In this document: piece by piece, positions 56,341 through 64,000 of the stretch
Position numbering within the stretch: position 1 is the stretch's first letter
How the letters are laid out: each line of letters starts with the position of its first letter
Source of the DNA: Hyphomonas pacifica
Lineage (GTDB): Bacteria > Pseudomonadota > Alphaproteobacteria > Caulobacterales > Hyphomonadaceae
NCBI RefSeq assembly: GCF_000682675.1
Contig: NZ_AWFA01000001.1
Span: 124,001 to 188,000 of the forward strand
Length of the DNA stretch: 64,000 bases
Direction of reading: 5' to 3'
Position numbers and translations under genes: made by a program
The notes under the pieces: model-generated
Told to the model about the DNA's origin: nothing
The model's database searches: none
What the model saw: only the letters and a program-made list of their open reading frames with translations

Positions 56341-57111
56341 ATGGCTACCTCACTGCCTCATGGGGAAGCCCCTAATCTCTCTCCCCTACCCGGCATCCGC
56401 CATGGCTTTTTCGGTCGACAGGGCGGTGTGTCCACAGGTCTCTATAGCAGTTTGAATGTCGGCACCGGCTCAAACGATGCGCCGGGAGATGTCTCCGCAA
56501 ATCGTGAGCGCGTCCGGGCCGCCATGCAGGCAGACGCGCTGCTCTCCTGCTACCAGACCCATTCTGCCGATGTGGTGCATGTGACTGAGGCATGGGATGC
56601 CCGGCCGGAAGCCGATGCCATGGTAACGACAGAACAAGGCATCGGCCTGTGCATCCTGACGGCCGATTGTACCCCGGTTCTGTTCGCAGATGCCCAAGCC
56701 AGGATCATCGGCGCAGCGCATGCAGGCTGGAAAGGCGCAATTGGCGGCGTTCTGGACGCGACGGTCGCAGCCATGACGCTGCTTGGCGCAGAGGCTGGCC
56801 GCATCACAGCCGCCATCGGCCCCACCATCCAGCAGGCAAGCTATGAAGTTGGCCCCGAATTCCGGGAGACTTTCCTCGCCCAGTCGCCGGGCAGCGCAGC
56901 CCTGTTCACACAAGGGCATGGCGACCGCTATCATTTTGACTTGCCCGGCTTTTGTCACCAGCGCCTGAAAAAGCTCGGCCTGAAGGATATTCACAATACC
57001 GGCCTCGACACCTGCGCGCTGGAAGACCGCTACTTCTCAAACCGGCGCCGCAACCATCACGGTGAGCCGGATTACGGCCGGAATGGCTCCGTCATCATGC
57101 TCGAAGTGTAA
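56341..57111 (+). CDS. pgeF: PgeF/YfiH family (laccase-domain) protein
   Basis: 256 residues. Cu-oxidase_4 family with GVSTGLYSSLNVG, TADCTPVLFAD and IGAAHAGWKGAIGGV holding the conserved His/Cys zinc site, and a C-terminal FSNRRR. Members include purine nucleoside phosphorylase-like FAMIN and PgeF, which trims wrong UDP-MurNAc products in E. coli. Start directly follows the cyclophilin gene; its GGAG lies inside that gene's end. Confidence 0.92.
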   Translation: MATSLPHGEAPNLSPLPGIRHGFFGRQGGVSTGLYSSLNVGTGSNDAPGDVSANRERVRAAMQADALLSCYQTHSADVVHVTEAWDARPEADAMVTTEQGIGLCILTADCTPVLFADAQARIIGAAHAGWKGAIGGVLDATVAAMTLLGAEAGRITAAIGPTIQQASYEVGPEFRETFLAQSPGSAALFTQGHGDRYHFDLPGFCHQRLKKLGLKDIHNTGLDTCALEDRYFSNRRRNHHGEPDYGRNGSVIMLEV

Positions 57112-57201
57112 TTTTCTGAAAAACACGACAGAGTCCGGTTGCGACTCGCGCCCAGCTGTTACAAAAGCGACACCAATCCGGGCAGCACGGGCACTCCAAA
57201 T

Positions 57202-58137
57202 ATGAAACTGCTTTCTTGCAATGCAAATCGGCCATTGGCGGAAGCCATTGCCGACTATCTGGACACGCGCCTGACGCGCTCAGAGGTCAAGACATTCTCC
57301 GATCAGGAAATCTTCGTCCGTATCGACGAAAACGTCCGCGGCGAAGATGTCTTCGTGATCCAGTCCACTTCCTATCCCGCCAATGACAATCTGATGCAGC
57401 TTCTGATCTGCATGGATGCATTGAAACGGGCCTCCGCACGCCGCATCACGGCCGTCATTCCCTATTTCGGATATGCACGGCAGGACCGCAAAACCGATGG
57501 CCGCACACCGATCTCCGCAAAACTGGTGGCGAACCTGATCCACTCTGCCGGCGCCGACCGCGTTCTGACTGTGGATCTGCACGCAGGCCAGATCCAGGGC
57601 TTCTTCGACATTCCGACCGACAATCTGTTCGGCAGCCCCGTCATGGTGGATGACATCAAGGAACGTTATGGCAAAGCTGATCTGATCGTCGTCTCTCCGG
57701 ATGTTGGCGGTGTGGTGCGGGCCCGCTCCCTCGCCAAGCGCCTGGAAGCAGACCTCGCCATTGTCGACAAGCGCCGTCCCGAAGCTGGCAAGTCCGAAGT
57801 GATGAACATCATCGGCGACGTTAACGGCAAACGCTGCATCATGCTGGATGACATGTGTGACTCCGGCGGCACGCTGGCCAATGCCGCAGCGGCCCTGAAA
57901 GAGCATGGTGCAAAATCCGTTTCCGCTTATGTGACCCATGGTGTGCTTTCCAACAATGCCGTTCAGCGCATCGAAAAATCGGTCCTCGACGAATTGGTGA
58001 TGACGGATTCGATCCAACCGTCTCAGGATGCGATCAAGTCCAAATCCATCCGCATCCTGCCGATCTCCCCTCTTCTAGGCGAAGCGATCCGCCGCATCGC
58101 CAATGAGGAAAGCGTCTCGAAACTATTCGAGCGCTGA
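57202..58137 (+). CDS. prs: ribose-phosphate pyrophosphokinase
   Basis: 311 residues. Pyrophosphate-binding and PRPP motifs: [33 protein letters not shown] and [16 protein letters not shown]. It makes PRPP from ribose-5-phosphate and ATP for nucleotide, His and Trp synthesis. ATG at 57202 is the conserved start ([13 protein letters not shown]). Terminator at 58158-58188. Confidence 0.97.
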   Translation: MKLLSCNANRPLAEAIADYLDTRLTRSEVKTFSDQEIFVRIDENVRGEDVFVIQSTSYPANDNLMQLLICMDALKRASARRITAVIPYFGYARQDRKTDGRTPISAKLVANLIHSAGADRVLTVDLHAGQIQGFFDIPTDNLFGSPVMVDDIKERYGKADLIVVSPDVGGVVRARSLAKRLEADLAIVDKRRPEAGKSEVMNIIGDVNGKRCIMLDDMCDSGGTLANAAAALKEHGAKSVSAYVTHGVLSNNAVQRIEKSVLDELVMTDSIQPSQDAIKSKSIRILPISPLLGEAIRRIANEESVSKLFER

Positions 58138-58157
58138 GAGCAGCAAGACCACAAAAA

Positions 58158-58188
58158 GAAAACCCGTAGCCAGGCTGCGGGTTTTTTG
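58158..58188 (+). terminator. terminator after prs, probably bidirectional
   Basis: AAAACCCGTAG, CCAGG, CTGCGGGTTTTTT: stem with T-run on the plus strand, and on the minus strand TTTTCTTTTT, so it can also end the M56-M23 transcript that stops at 58225. Confidence 0.88.
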
Positions 58189-58224
58189 TTGGAGGAAGGC
58201 CGAAGTCTCATTCCATGCGATGTC

Positions 58225-59652
58225 TTAGCGGGCAGGCACCTTCTTCTCAAGACCCGCAGGCACTGACAGCTCGCTCGCCAGAACTAATCCGGTCTCCGCC
58301 TGCGGATCAACTGCAATGCCCGCGCGCCAGACTTCAAAGTGCAGGTGCGGCCCAGTTGCCCGGCCAGACTGACCGAGCGTTCCGATCACATCTCCCGCTT
58401 TGACAATATCACCTGCCTTGACCGCCATGCTCTGCAGCTGGCCGAAGCGCATACTCGTCTCCTCGCTTGCTTGCAGTAGAACCAGATTGCCATAGGCGCC
58501 TTTCTCCGCTGCCAAGGTGATGACACCATTTGCCGGTGCATAGACCGGCACGCCTTCAGCCTCTGCTAGGTCGACACCATCATGTTGCTTCATCTTACCG
58601 GTGATAGGATGCTTTCGATTGCCGAAGGTGCTGGTGAGGCGAGCCTTGTCCAGCACGGCATGGCTATAGGTAATCTCAGCCCCCGGCGCCGCGGCGGCGC
58701 CCTTGATCAGTACACCTTGTGCAATGGCAAGCGGGGCGGCACAGGCCAACGCTGCGGCCACGACTAGCCCCAGACGGCGCGGGCGTGGTTTCTCGGTAAG
58801 GAGTTCGGTGAGACGCATCTTCAGGTTTCCTTTCTTCTGCAAGATGAATGCTGCAACAGGCAGCACCGCCTCATCGCGCGAAGCACGCGCAGCAGATGTC
58901 AGGGCTTTTGCATAGGCGATCCGGTCTCCTGTCAGCTCGACCGTTTTCTGATCAACGACCGCCTCTCGCCAAAAGTCGAGCTGCCCTCGTATCAACCAGG
59001 CAAAGGGAGAAAACCAGAAAAGGTCAGCAATAAGCCGTTCAACCGGACGGGTCAGTAGGTCTCCTTGCTTCAGATGGACCAGTTCATGAACGATCACCTG
59101 CTGGGCCCCTTCCCTGCGAATCAGGGCTGCCGGGACATACACTCTGCGCTTCATAATTCCCGCCAGGAATGGCGCACCGCGCGGGATGACATGCACATCA
59201 GGCACCTGGGAGAGGCCCAGGGCTTCGGCCCAATGCCCTATGGGACGGCTCGCCGGCCGGGCCCACGACTTCAGGCGCTGCAGCCGGACCTGACTGATGC
59301 CCCAGAGTAGAGCCCGGAAGCCCCATCCAAGCGCCAGCATGATGATCGTCAGCATACCGATATCAGGCATTCGCGACGCGGGTCCTTGCGCCACGACCTC
59401 ATCCTTCGTCTCCGGCATGATAGCGAGCGGCTCAAGCATGGGCAGGTCTGCCAGAGGTGCGTCAGCAAGAACAGGCAAAGCCGGCACGCAGACTGACGCC
59501 GCAAAAGGCGCGATGAACAGAAAGGCCGCGCCGCGCCATGTCGCCTGCGCCATTACCGGGGATGGCCGCATACGGCAGATGAGACTGGCACCCGCCCAAA
59601 CGATAGCACTCCAAATCAGAGCGAGAAGAACAAGAGCGAGCGGACTCATCAT
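58225..59652 (-). CDS. BlaR1-like M56 peptidase fused to an M23 (LytM) domain
   Basis: 475 residues. N-terminal helices (LALVLLALIWSAIVWAGASL, GAAFLFIAPFAASVCV, MLTIIMLALGWGF), then the M56 domain with zinc motif HELVHLKQGD at residues 189-198, a helix near 295-312, and from about 340 an M23 domain with HDGVD (357-361) and GPHLHFEV (434-441). In BlaR1 the C-terminus is a beta-lactam sensor; here it is a peptidoglycan-endopeptidase fold. The H that usually precedes the last strand (YxHL) reads FGQL (403-406). The start overlaps the blaI stop. Likely a cell-wall sensing partner of the BlaI repressor. Confidence 0.88.
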   Translation of the reverse strand: MMSPLALVLLALIWSAIVWAGASLICRMRPSPVMAQATWRGAAFLFIAPFAASVCVPALPVLADAPLADLPMLEPLAIMPETKDEVVAQGPASRMPDIGMLTIIMLALGWGFRALLWGISQVRLQRLKSWARPASRPIGHWAEALGLSQVPDVHVIPRGAPFLAGIMKRRVYVPAALIRREGAQQVIVHELVHLKQGDLLTRPVERLIADLFWFSPFAWLIRGQLDFWREAVVDQKTVELTGDRIAYAKALTSAARASRDEAVLPVAAFILQKKGNLKMRLTELLTEKPRPRRLGLVVAAALACAAPLAIAQGVLIKGAAAAPGAEITYSHAVLDKARLTSTFGNRKHPITGKMKQHDGVDLAEAEGVPVYAPANGVITLAAEKGAYGNLVLLQASEETSMRFGQLQSMAVKAGDIVKAGDVIGTLGQSGRATGPHLHFEVWRAGIAVDPQAETGLVLASELSVPAGLEKKVPAR

Positions 59653-60041
59653 TCACCGCCCTTCTTGTCCGACGCCTCATCCTCTGCCGCGTTTATAATG
59701 GCGTCCAACTCGTCCAGCTCAGCATCTGATAGATGGGGGCTCTCGGCAAAGAGGGCTGCCGGAATGGGGCCATCCATATCCAGCACCTGCCGGGCCAGAT
59801 GCCTCACGAGACCGCCCAGCGTAGCCGTGCGGTCCAGCTTGGCCGTAAAAACCGCCATGCCGTGAACATCCTGGCGCGTCACCCAGCCCTTGTCTTCCAT
59901 CCGGGCGATCACGGTGCGCGTCGTCGAGGGCTTCCAGCCCTGCTGAGTCCCGATGGCGTCGTGCACCTCCCGCGCACTTTGCGCGCCGCTGGACCAGAGA
60001 TGTTTCAGAACGGCAAGTTCGGAGGGATTGGGTTGTGACAT
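59649..60041 (-). CDS. blaI: BlaI/MecI/CopY family repressor
   Basis: 130 residues. N-terminal winged helix (SELAVLKHLWSSGAQSAREV and KPSTTRTVIARMEDKGWVTR), then a C-terminal dimerisation helix region. BlaI repressors are inactivated by cleavage by a cognate M56 protease, encoded here directly downstream with ATGA overlap. A perfect palindrome with the TACA-N2-TGTA core lies 29 bases upstream of its start, suggesting autorepression of the pair. Confidence 0.92.
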   Translation of the reverse strand: MSQPNPSELAVLKHLWSSGAQSAREVHDAIGTQQGWKPSTTRTVIARMEDKGWVTRQDVHGMAVFTAKLDRTATLGGLVRHLARQVLDMDGPIPAALFAESPHLSDAELDELDAIINAAEDEASDKKGGE

Positions 60042-60069
60042 GGCGACCTCACTATCATCGTCGCCATTA

Positions 60070-60085
60070 CGCTACATATGTAGCG
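60070..60085. promoter_or_regulatory. BlaI-type operator
   Basis: CGCTACATATGTAGCG is a perfect 16-bp palindrome containing TACATATGTA, the known BlaI/MecI half sites TACA and TGTA. A TTGACA (minus strand, 60092-60097) lies just upstream, so the site would sit on the promoter of blaI. Confidence 0.75.
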
Positions 60086-60159
60086 CAAGTGTGTCAAGTG
60101 AAGTCATCCAGAATTTCTTCCGGCCTATTTGTTTCCGATAAAGTCAGGAGTGGCAGGGC

Positions 60160-60438
60160 CTATTCGACCGTCCAGCCTCTCGGGGTGCGGCGGGCCTCAA
60201 GCGTCATCGGATCAGACTCGCCCGATGGCGTAATCGGAGATGCCCTGCGGTGATTGGCAAAGCGCATGACCAAAGCAGCGAATGCCAGAAGAACGCCCGC
60301 AATCGCTGTCATGACAGCCAGCAAGCCAGCAAACAGAACAAGTAGCATTCCAATACCCAATTGCGCGAATACACCAATAACGCCTGAAAGGGCGTCTGAC
60401 AGGTTCATACGAGGCGATTGGGAAGCTGTGCGGGTCAT
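60160..60438 (-). CDS. small membrane protein of unknown function
   Basis: 92 residues. A long hydrophobic region (about residues 20-60, two helices: GVIGVFAQLGIGMLLVLFAG and VMTAIAGVLLAFAALVM) flanked by polar ends; the tail RRASPITPSGESDPMTLEAR is basic. GAGGA lies five bases before the ATG. Not recognised. It is in the same direction as blaI, 118 bases upstream of it. Confidence 0.6.
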   Translation of the reverse strand: MTRTASQSPRMNLSDALSGVIGVFAQLGIGMLLVLFAGLLAVMTAIAGVLLAFAALVMRFANHRRASPITPSGESDPMTLEARRTPRGWTVE

Positions 60439-60526
60439 TTATTCCTCTTGTTCCATCAAAAGATGGCGTCATCAGGGCCTTACGTCAATGAGAAGTCACC
60501 TCAAATACTTGTAAGATAGCCCATCC

Positions 60527-60541
60527 GCCCTCTCAGAGGGC
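60527..60541 (-). terminator. hairpin at the end of the DjlA-like gene
   Basis: GCCCTC, TGA, GAGGGC on the minus strand, starting at the stop codon. No T-run follows, so termination is uncertain. Confidence 0.3.
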
Positions 60542-61248
60542 TAATCCGGTCGCACCAAAAGACCGCGTTCGGTGCGAATCTGAGCATAGGCGGCCGTGAT
60601 AGCTGCCGCCTTGGCATGGGCCGCATTCTCAAACTCTCGCGGTGCCCCCATCTGCACAACGCGGTCCGGATGGTTATCCGCCATCAAACGGCGGTAGGCG
60701 GCCCGGATGTCGTCAAATGCTGCATCATGCTGTACACCCAAGATGAAATAAGGATCTTCCTTTTCAGGCCCCAAATGGCTGGCACGGATCCGCCGGAAGG
60801 TGGCCTCGTCAAAGCCAAAGGCCTGCGAAACGGTTTCCAGATACTCCATTTCATCCGCGGTCACGACGCCATCTGCCCCGGCAATCTGGAAGAGGCCATC
60901 CAGCACACCTTCCAGCAAGCAAGGGCGATCATGATACTTGCGACCGATCTTGCGGGCATAGCCCTGATACCCGCGCACAGTCTGGCGTGCGATGTTGAAC
61001 ACGCGGCGTACACTGTCAGCATCTTCCGGCGCGGCACGGAAGACGCGCGAAAAGACCATGATTTCCTTGTCGGAAACATTGCCATCGGCAGCGGCCATCT
61101 TTGCCCCTAGCCCCACAACGGCTGCAGTAAAGCCTACATCATTCGGGTCCGGCGCACACGCAAACTCCCCACTGGCGACTTCGCCAGAGGTGGCATCAGG
61201 GTCGAACAAGCGCCGTCCGCCCTCAAGAAGTCTAGCCCAGAGAGACAT
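60541..61248 (-). CDS. djlA: TerB-DnaJ co-chaperone, DjlA-like
   Basis: 235 residues. A TerB-like helical domain (VVGLGAKMAAADGNVSDKEI, then LFQIAGADGVVTADEMEYLE) and a C-terminal J domain with the HPD motif (RRLMADNHPDRVVQMG). It should stimulate DnaK. DjlA of E. coli has an N-terminal membrane anchor; none is visible here, as in most alphaproteobacterial members. Confidence 0.9.
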   Translation of the reverse strand: MSLWARLLEGGRRLFDPDATSGEVASGEFACAPDPNDVGFTAAVVGLGAKMAAADGNVSDKEIMVFSRVFRAAPEDADSVRRVFNIARQTVRGYQGYARKIGRKYHDRPCLLEGVLDGLFQIAGADGVVTADEMEYLETVSQAFGFDEATFRRIRASHLGPEKEDPYFILGVQHDAAFDDIRAAYRRLMADNHPDRVVQMGAPREFENAAHAKAAAITAAYAQIRTERGLLVRPD

Positions 61249-61395
61249 GTCTATTCCCCATATACCCGATTTTCAGGAATATGGGAGCGCGTCACGCTGA
61301 CAGTTTCGTGAAGATATACTCACACTCGGATGCATGAAATTCACTTGAAATTCAAAGCTTCGAGCTTTTTCTCGTGAGAAACAGGGAAAATCGGG

Positions 61396-62280
61396 CTAGT
61401 CTCTGGACTGTCTTTCAACAGCTGAGCGCAGCTCAAAAAGCTCCGCGCGCATTTCCTGAATCGCCCGCAGGATGCTCGACCGTGCAAGTTCAGCTGTCTC
61501 CAGTTCCTCCTCCAGATCATCCTCTATCTCCTCAAGCCCTTCCTCCAGAATGGCCTGTTGTTCTGCTGCCAGCGAATCCACGACCAGCGCAATGAACAGG
61601 TTGAGAATGGCAAAGCTGGCGATGAAGATGAAGACTAGGAAGAAGACCCAGGCATAGGGGTGGCCGTCATCGATGACTTTCTGCACAACCTCAAACCGCC
61701 ACCCATCCATCGTCATGACCTGAAACAACGAATAAGCCGAACTCGGCAGATCACCGAACAGAAGCGCCACCTCCTCATTGTCCGTATTGCCATACATATT
61801 GGTGGCCATGACCGCCGCCACATAGGTAACCAGAGCAAGCACTGCAAAGATGGCGCCCATGCCTGGCAGAGCCTTCATCAAAGCCTCCGTGATGCGGCGC
61901 ATCATCGGCACGACGTGCAGCAAGCGTAGCACCCGGAGCACGCGAAGGGCCCGCAAGACGCTGAATGCCGAACCTCCTGGCACCAGAGACACTCCAACCA
62001 CGACAAAATCAAACCAGTTCCAAGCCGACCGGAAGAACTGGAACCGGTAAACGATCAGCTTCAGCAGGATCTCGGCAGCAAAAACATAGGTGATGCCCTG
62101 GTCGACAAACTCCAGGACCGAAACAAGGTCTGGCGGCAGTGTGGCATGATACGTCAGAACTCCCAGAATGACCGCATTCAGGATGATCAGCGAAATGATT
62201 GTACGCAGGAACCAGGGCTGCTCAATCGCGCCTTCGAGCGCAGAATTGTTAGTTTCCATATCGAGTGTCGCGCGTCCCAT
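61396..62280 (-). CDS. voltage-gated cation channel, BacNav/CavMr-like
   Basis: 294 residues: one six-helix domain. S4 shows arginines at every third place (VLRALRVLRVLRLLHVV), S5 and a pore loop FQVMTMDGWRF, S6 AILNLFIALVVDSLA. Filter TMDGW (about residues 190-194; 61699-61713) differs from TLESW of NaChBac-type sodium channels: Asp at the ring position and Gly after it. A long acidic helix (LEEGLEEIEDDLEEELE) and a coiled coil follow, as in the tetramerising BacNav tail. TTG at 62310 and ATG at 62259 are alternative starts. Sodium or calcium selectivity cannot be decided here. Confidence 0.9.
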   Translation of the reverse strand: MGRATLDMETNNSALEGAIEQPWFLRTIISLIILNAVILGVLTYHATLPPDLVSVLEFVDQGITYVFAAEILLKLIVYRFQFFRSAWNWFDFVVVGVSLVPGGSAFSVLRALRVLRVLRLLHVVPMMRRITEALMKALPGMGAIFAVLALVTYVAAVMATNMYGNTDNEEVALLFGDLPSSAYSLFQVMTMDGWRFEVVQKVIDDGHPYAWVFFLVFIFIASFAILNLFIALVVDSLAAEQQAILEEGLEEIEDDLEEELETAELARSSILRAIQEMRAELFELRSAVERQSRD

Positions 62281-62395
62281 TGGTCGTCCCGTCCCGTCTC
62301 CCAAAGTCAAAGCCTTGCGGTTTTGCCCGGTTCGATTGGTTCTGCCAAGTCAGAGAGGGAAAGATGAATAGCGCAAGGCCGACCCAAGGTGATTT

Positions 62396-64000
62396 CTAGG
62401 CGGATGCCTGCTCCTCATCATCCTCTGGCAACCTGGCCTGGCGCACCCATTCAATGATACTGAGCACAACCGCGACGCCACCCAGCCAGAATGTGATGAT
62501 GAAGACGTGGTAGAAACCATGCTTCTCAATCATTTCTCCCAACCATGGCCTGCCAAGCGTGCCGATCAGCATCGTGAGGGACGCGAGCAAGGCATACTGC
62601 ACCGCCGCAAAGCGCGGGTTCACCACAGATGTCAGATAAGCCGTGATCGCCACAAGCGCGAGGCCACCCGCGATATTTTCAGCGAAAATAGTCACCATGA
62701 GTCGCGCCATGCGCTGGCCATGGTCTGCCTCTGTCGTGCTGGCCGAAAGGGTTGAGCCCCAGTCAGCAAGAGCAATGAGTGGCGCATCCAGGCGCGTAAA
62801 GGCAAGGAAGGAGTCGACCGCCACAGCACCCGCTGCAAGGTCTGCGTAAAGCAAATTCGTAACGGCAGCGACGACGCCACCCAGAAAGAAAACGGGCATC
62901 CTGCCGATCACGCCGATCAGGACGGCGCCCATCAGGGAGCCCAGAATAGTGGCGATAACCCCGAACAATTTGGAGGCAATGGCAACATCCGCGAGGGAGT
63001 GACCAAGTGCCCCGAAGTTTTCGCCAAGATAAAACGGATAGGCAAAGGAGCCCCAGACCGCATCCGTGAAACGATAGGTCAGCGCCAGCAAGAGCACGAG
63101 CAGAGCGCCCCAACGCAGACGAAATATCAGATCCATCATGGGGTCAAAGATGGAGCGGAACAGAATGCGCTGGAGCGCCTGGAACTTCGTTTCCGGCCCA
63201 GCCTGAATGGCAACCGTTTGAGGATGCGCCTGTTTGCGAAAGATCAGGAACGCAGAGACCAGCGCCGGCAGGACGACCGTGAAAGCAACAATCCATGGCC
63301 CTTCATTGCGCACAAAGGCAGAGCCCGATGCCCCTTCCGGACTGAAGGCCTGGATCACAAACACCATGATCATGCCGAAGGCGATCAGCCATCCGATCCC
63401 GATGATCATGATGGCAGGCAGGGTCACTTTCTGCGGCAGGCTCTTGTAGAACGTCTCCCGCGTCTCGCTGCGCACACGGGAAGATTCCGGCTCTGGGGCA
63501 AGCAACGTTCCGCCAACCGATAGCAACATGAAGCCAGCAACCATCAGAAAGACGATGACCCAGCCGGCATGTTCCGCAATCAGCAATGCAAAGAAGCCCG
63601 TCACGAAACCCGCAGATTTGTAACCAAGCTGGTAGAGCGCCGACATCATGTCCTTGTCGACATCAGACCTTGCCACTTCGATGCGCCAAGCATCCAGAAG
63701 CAAATCATGCGTAGGCGAAAGCAATGTGATGAGAAAAGCGCCAAAGGCAACCAGCGCCATATTTTGTGTAGGGTCTGAGAAGGCAAACAGCGCGAGCAAG
63801 GCCGCAAGGGCAATTTGCAACACGAGAAGCCATGACCGCCGCGCGCCTAGACGCTCCAGAAATGGAAACGGGCGCGGGTCCTGAAACAGGGGAGCCCAAA
63901 GATATTTGAACGCATAGCCCAGCGTAACGAGAGAGAGCACACCAATCGTGGCCGGCGTGATGCCCACCTCCGTTAACCAGGCATTCAGCAGACCCAAGGT
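62396..64000 (-). CDS. ampG: AmpG-like MFS transporter, N-terminus off the window
   Basis: At least 534 residues visible, open to the right edge. MFS protein with about 12 helices; NAWLTEVGITPATIGVLSLV and FKYLWAPLFQDP near the visible start match the AmpG / acetyl-CoA transporter family, whose first helix would lie outside. AmpG imports anhydromuropeptides for recycling. Together with BlaI/M56-M23 2.7 kb away this suggests a cell-wall recycling or sensing context. The middle insert (KQAHPQTVAIQAGPE) is longer than in E. coli AmpG. Confidence 0.87.
   Translation of the reverse strand, partial: TLGLLNAWLTEVGITPATIGVLSLVTLGYAFKYLWAPLFQDPRPFPFLERLGARRSWLLVLQIALAALLALFAFSDPTQNMALVAFGAFLITLLSPTHDLLLDAWRIEVARSDVDKDMMSALYQLGYKSAGFVTGFFALLIAEHAGWVIVFLMVAGFMLLSVGGTLLAPEPESSRVRSETRETFYKSLPQKVTLPAIMIIGIGWLIAFGMIMVFVIQAFSPEGASGSAFVRNEGPWIVAFTVVLPALVSAFLIFRKQAHPQTVAIQAGPETKFQALQRILFRSIFDPMMDLIFRLRWGALLVLLLALTYRFTDAVWGSFAYPFYLGENFGALGHSLADVAIASKLFGVIATILGSLMGAVLIGVIGRMPVFFLGGVVAAVTNLLYADLAAGAVAVDSFLAFTRLDAPLIALADWGSTLSASTTEADHGQRMARLMVTIFAENIAGGLALVAITAYLTSVVNPRFAAVQYALLASLTMLIGTLGRPWLGEMIEKHGFYHVFIITFWLGGVAVVLSIIEWVRQARLPEDDEEQASA

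Overview
The window is about 62% GC by eye, almost fully coding, and looks like the core chromosome of an alphaproteobacterium. The gene set is typical of Alphaproteobacteria: DUF1285, DUF2794, DUF1178, COQ9, the aa3-oxidase subunit IV family, an NDUFAF5-type methyltransferase and ddl-ftsQ-ftsA-ftsZ-lpxC-bamD. Candidate control sites are also alphaproteobacterial: LexA boxes of the form GTTC-N7-GTTC and CtrA-like boxes of the form TTAA-N7-TTAA. Together with SapC and the large MoxR/DUF58/DUF4159 operon this suggests a Caulobacter/Hyphomonas-like marine lineage (Hyphomonadaceae). That placement is inference from gene content, not from a phylogenetic marker search.

Layout. 1-3.98 kb: end of hemF, tspO, then a leftward run of CCA tRNA nucleotidyltransferase, a DUF6111-like membrane protein, a CoA-pyrophosphatase-type Nudix protein and DUF1285. 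4.0-10.8 kb: rightward, translationally coupled moxR-DUF58-BatA/DUF4159-VWA operon. 10.9-14.5 kb: a conserved unknown, an AT-rich KAP-family P-loop NTPase that looks acquired, and a nitroreductase. 14.7-18.5 kb: MAPEG protein, GNAT acetyltransferase, a Tat-type redoxin and a DsbD-like reductase. 18.6-24.9 kb: SapC, a DUF885 lipoprotein, a VWA lipoprotein, a small unknown gene with LexA and CtrA boxes, DUF2794 and COQ9. 25.0-31.9 kb: rpsU with an apparent AUC start, a MaoC-type protein, a NatAB-like ABC exporter, a small DksA-like protein, oxidase subunit IV, DUF1178, glutaredoxin, ComF and a methyltransferase. 31.9-34.7 kb: leftward ppiC-type isomerase, argJ, mutT and an orphan Flp pilin. 34.9-48.4 kb: secA, a small kinase-like protein, murB, an inverted TonB-dependent receptor, then ddl-ftsQ-ftsA-ftsZ-lpxC-bamD. 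48.4-58.2 kb: leftward M24 peptidase, recN and ligA (LexA box before recN), prmA, a cyclophilin, pgeF and prs. 58.2-64 kb: a BlaI repressor coupled to an M56-M23 fusion peptidase with a palindromic BlaI-type operator, a small membrane protein, a DjlA-like co-chaperone, a voltage-gated ion channel with an unusual filter, and an AmpG-like transporter cut by the window edge.

How genes work together. The central block makes and divides the envelope (MurB, Ddl, FtsQ/A/Z, LpxC, BamD, SecA). The right end pairs a BlaI/M56-M23 pair with a muropeptide-permease-like gene, which suggests sensing or recycling of cell wall. DNA-damage control is visible at recN-ligA and at the small gene at 23.3-23.6 kb.

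No gene-free stretch exceeds 300 bases. The longest gaps are 24037-24286 (nothing recognised), 41516-41749 (two inverted repeats) and 339-536 (one hairpin and a possible promoter). No tRNA, rRNA, CRISPR array, insertion sequence or prophage gene was recognised.
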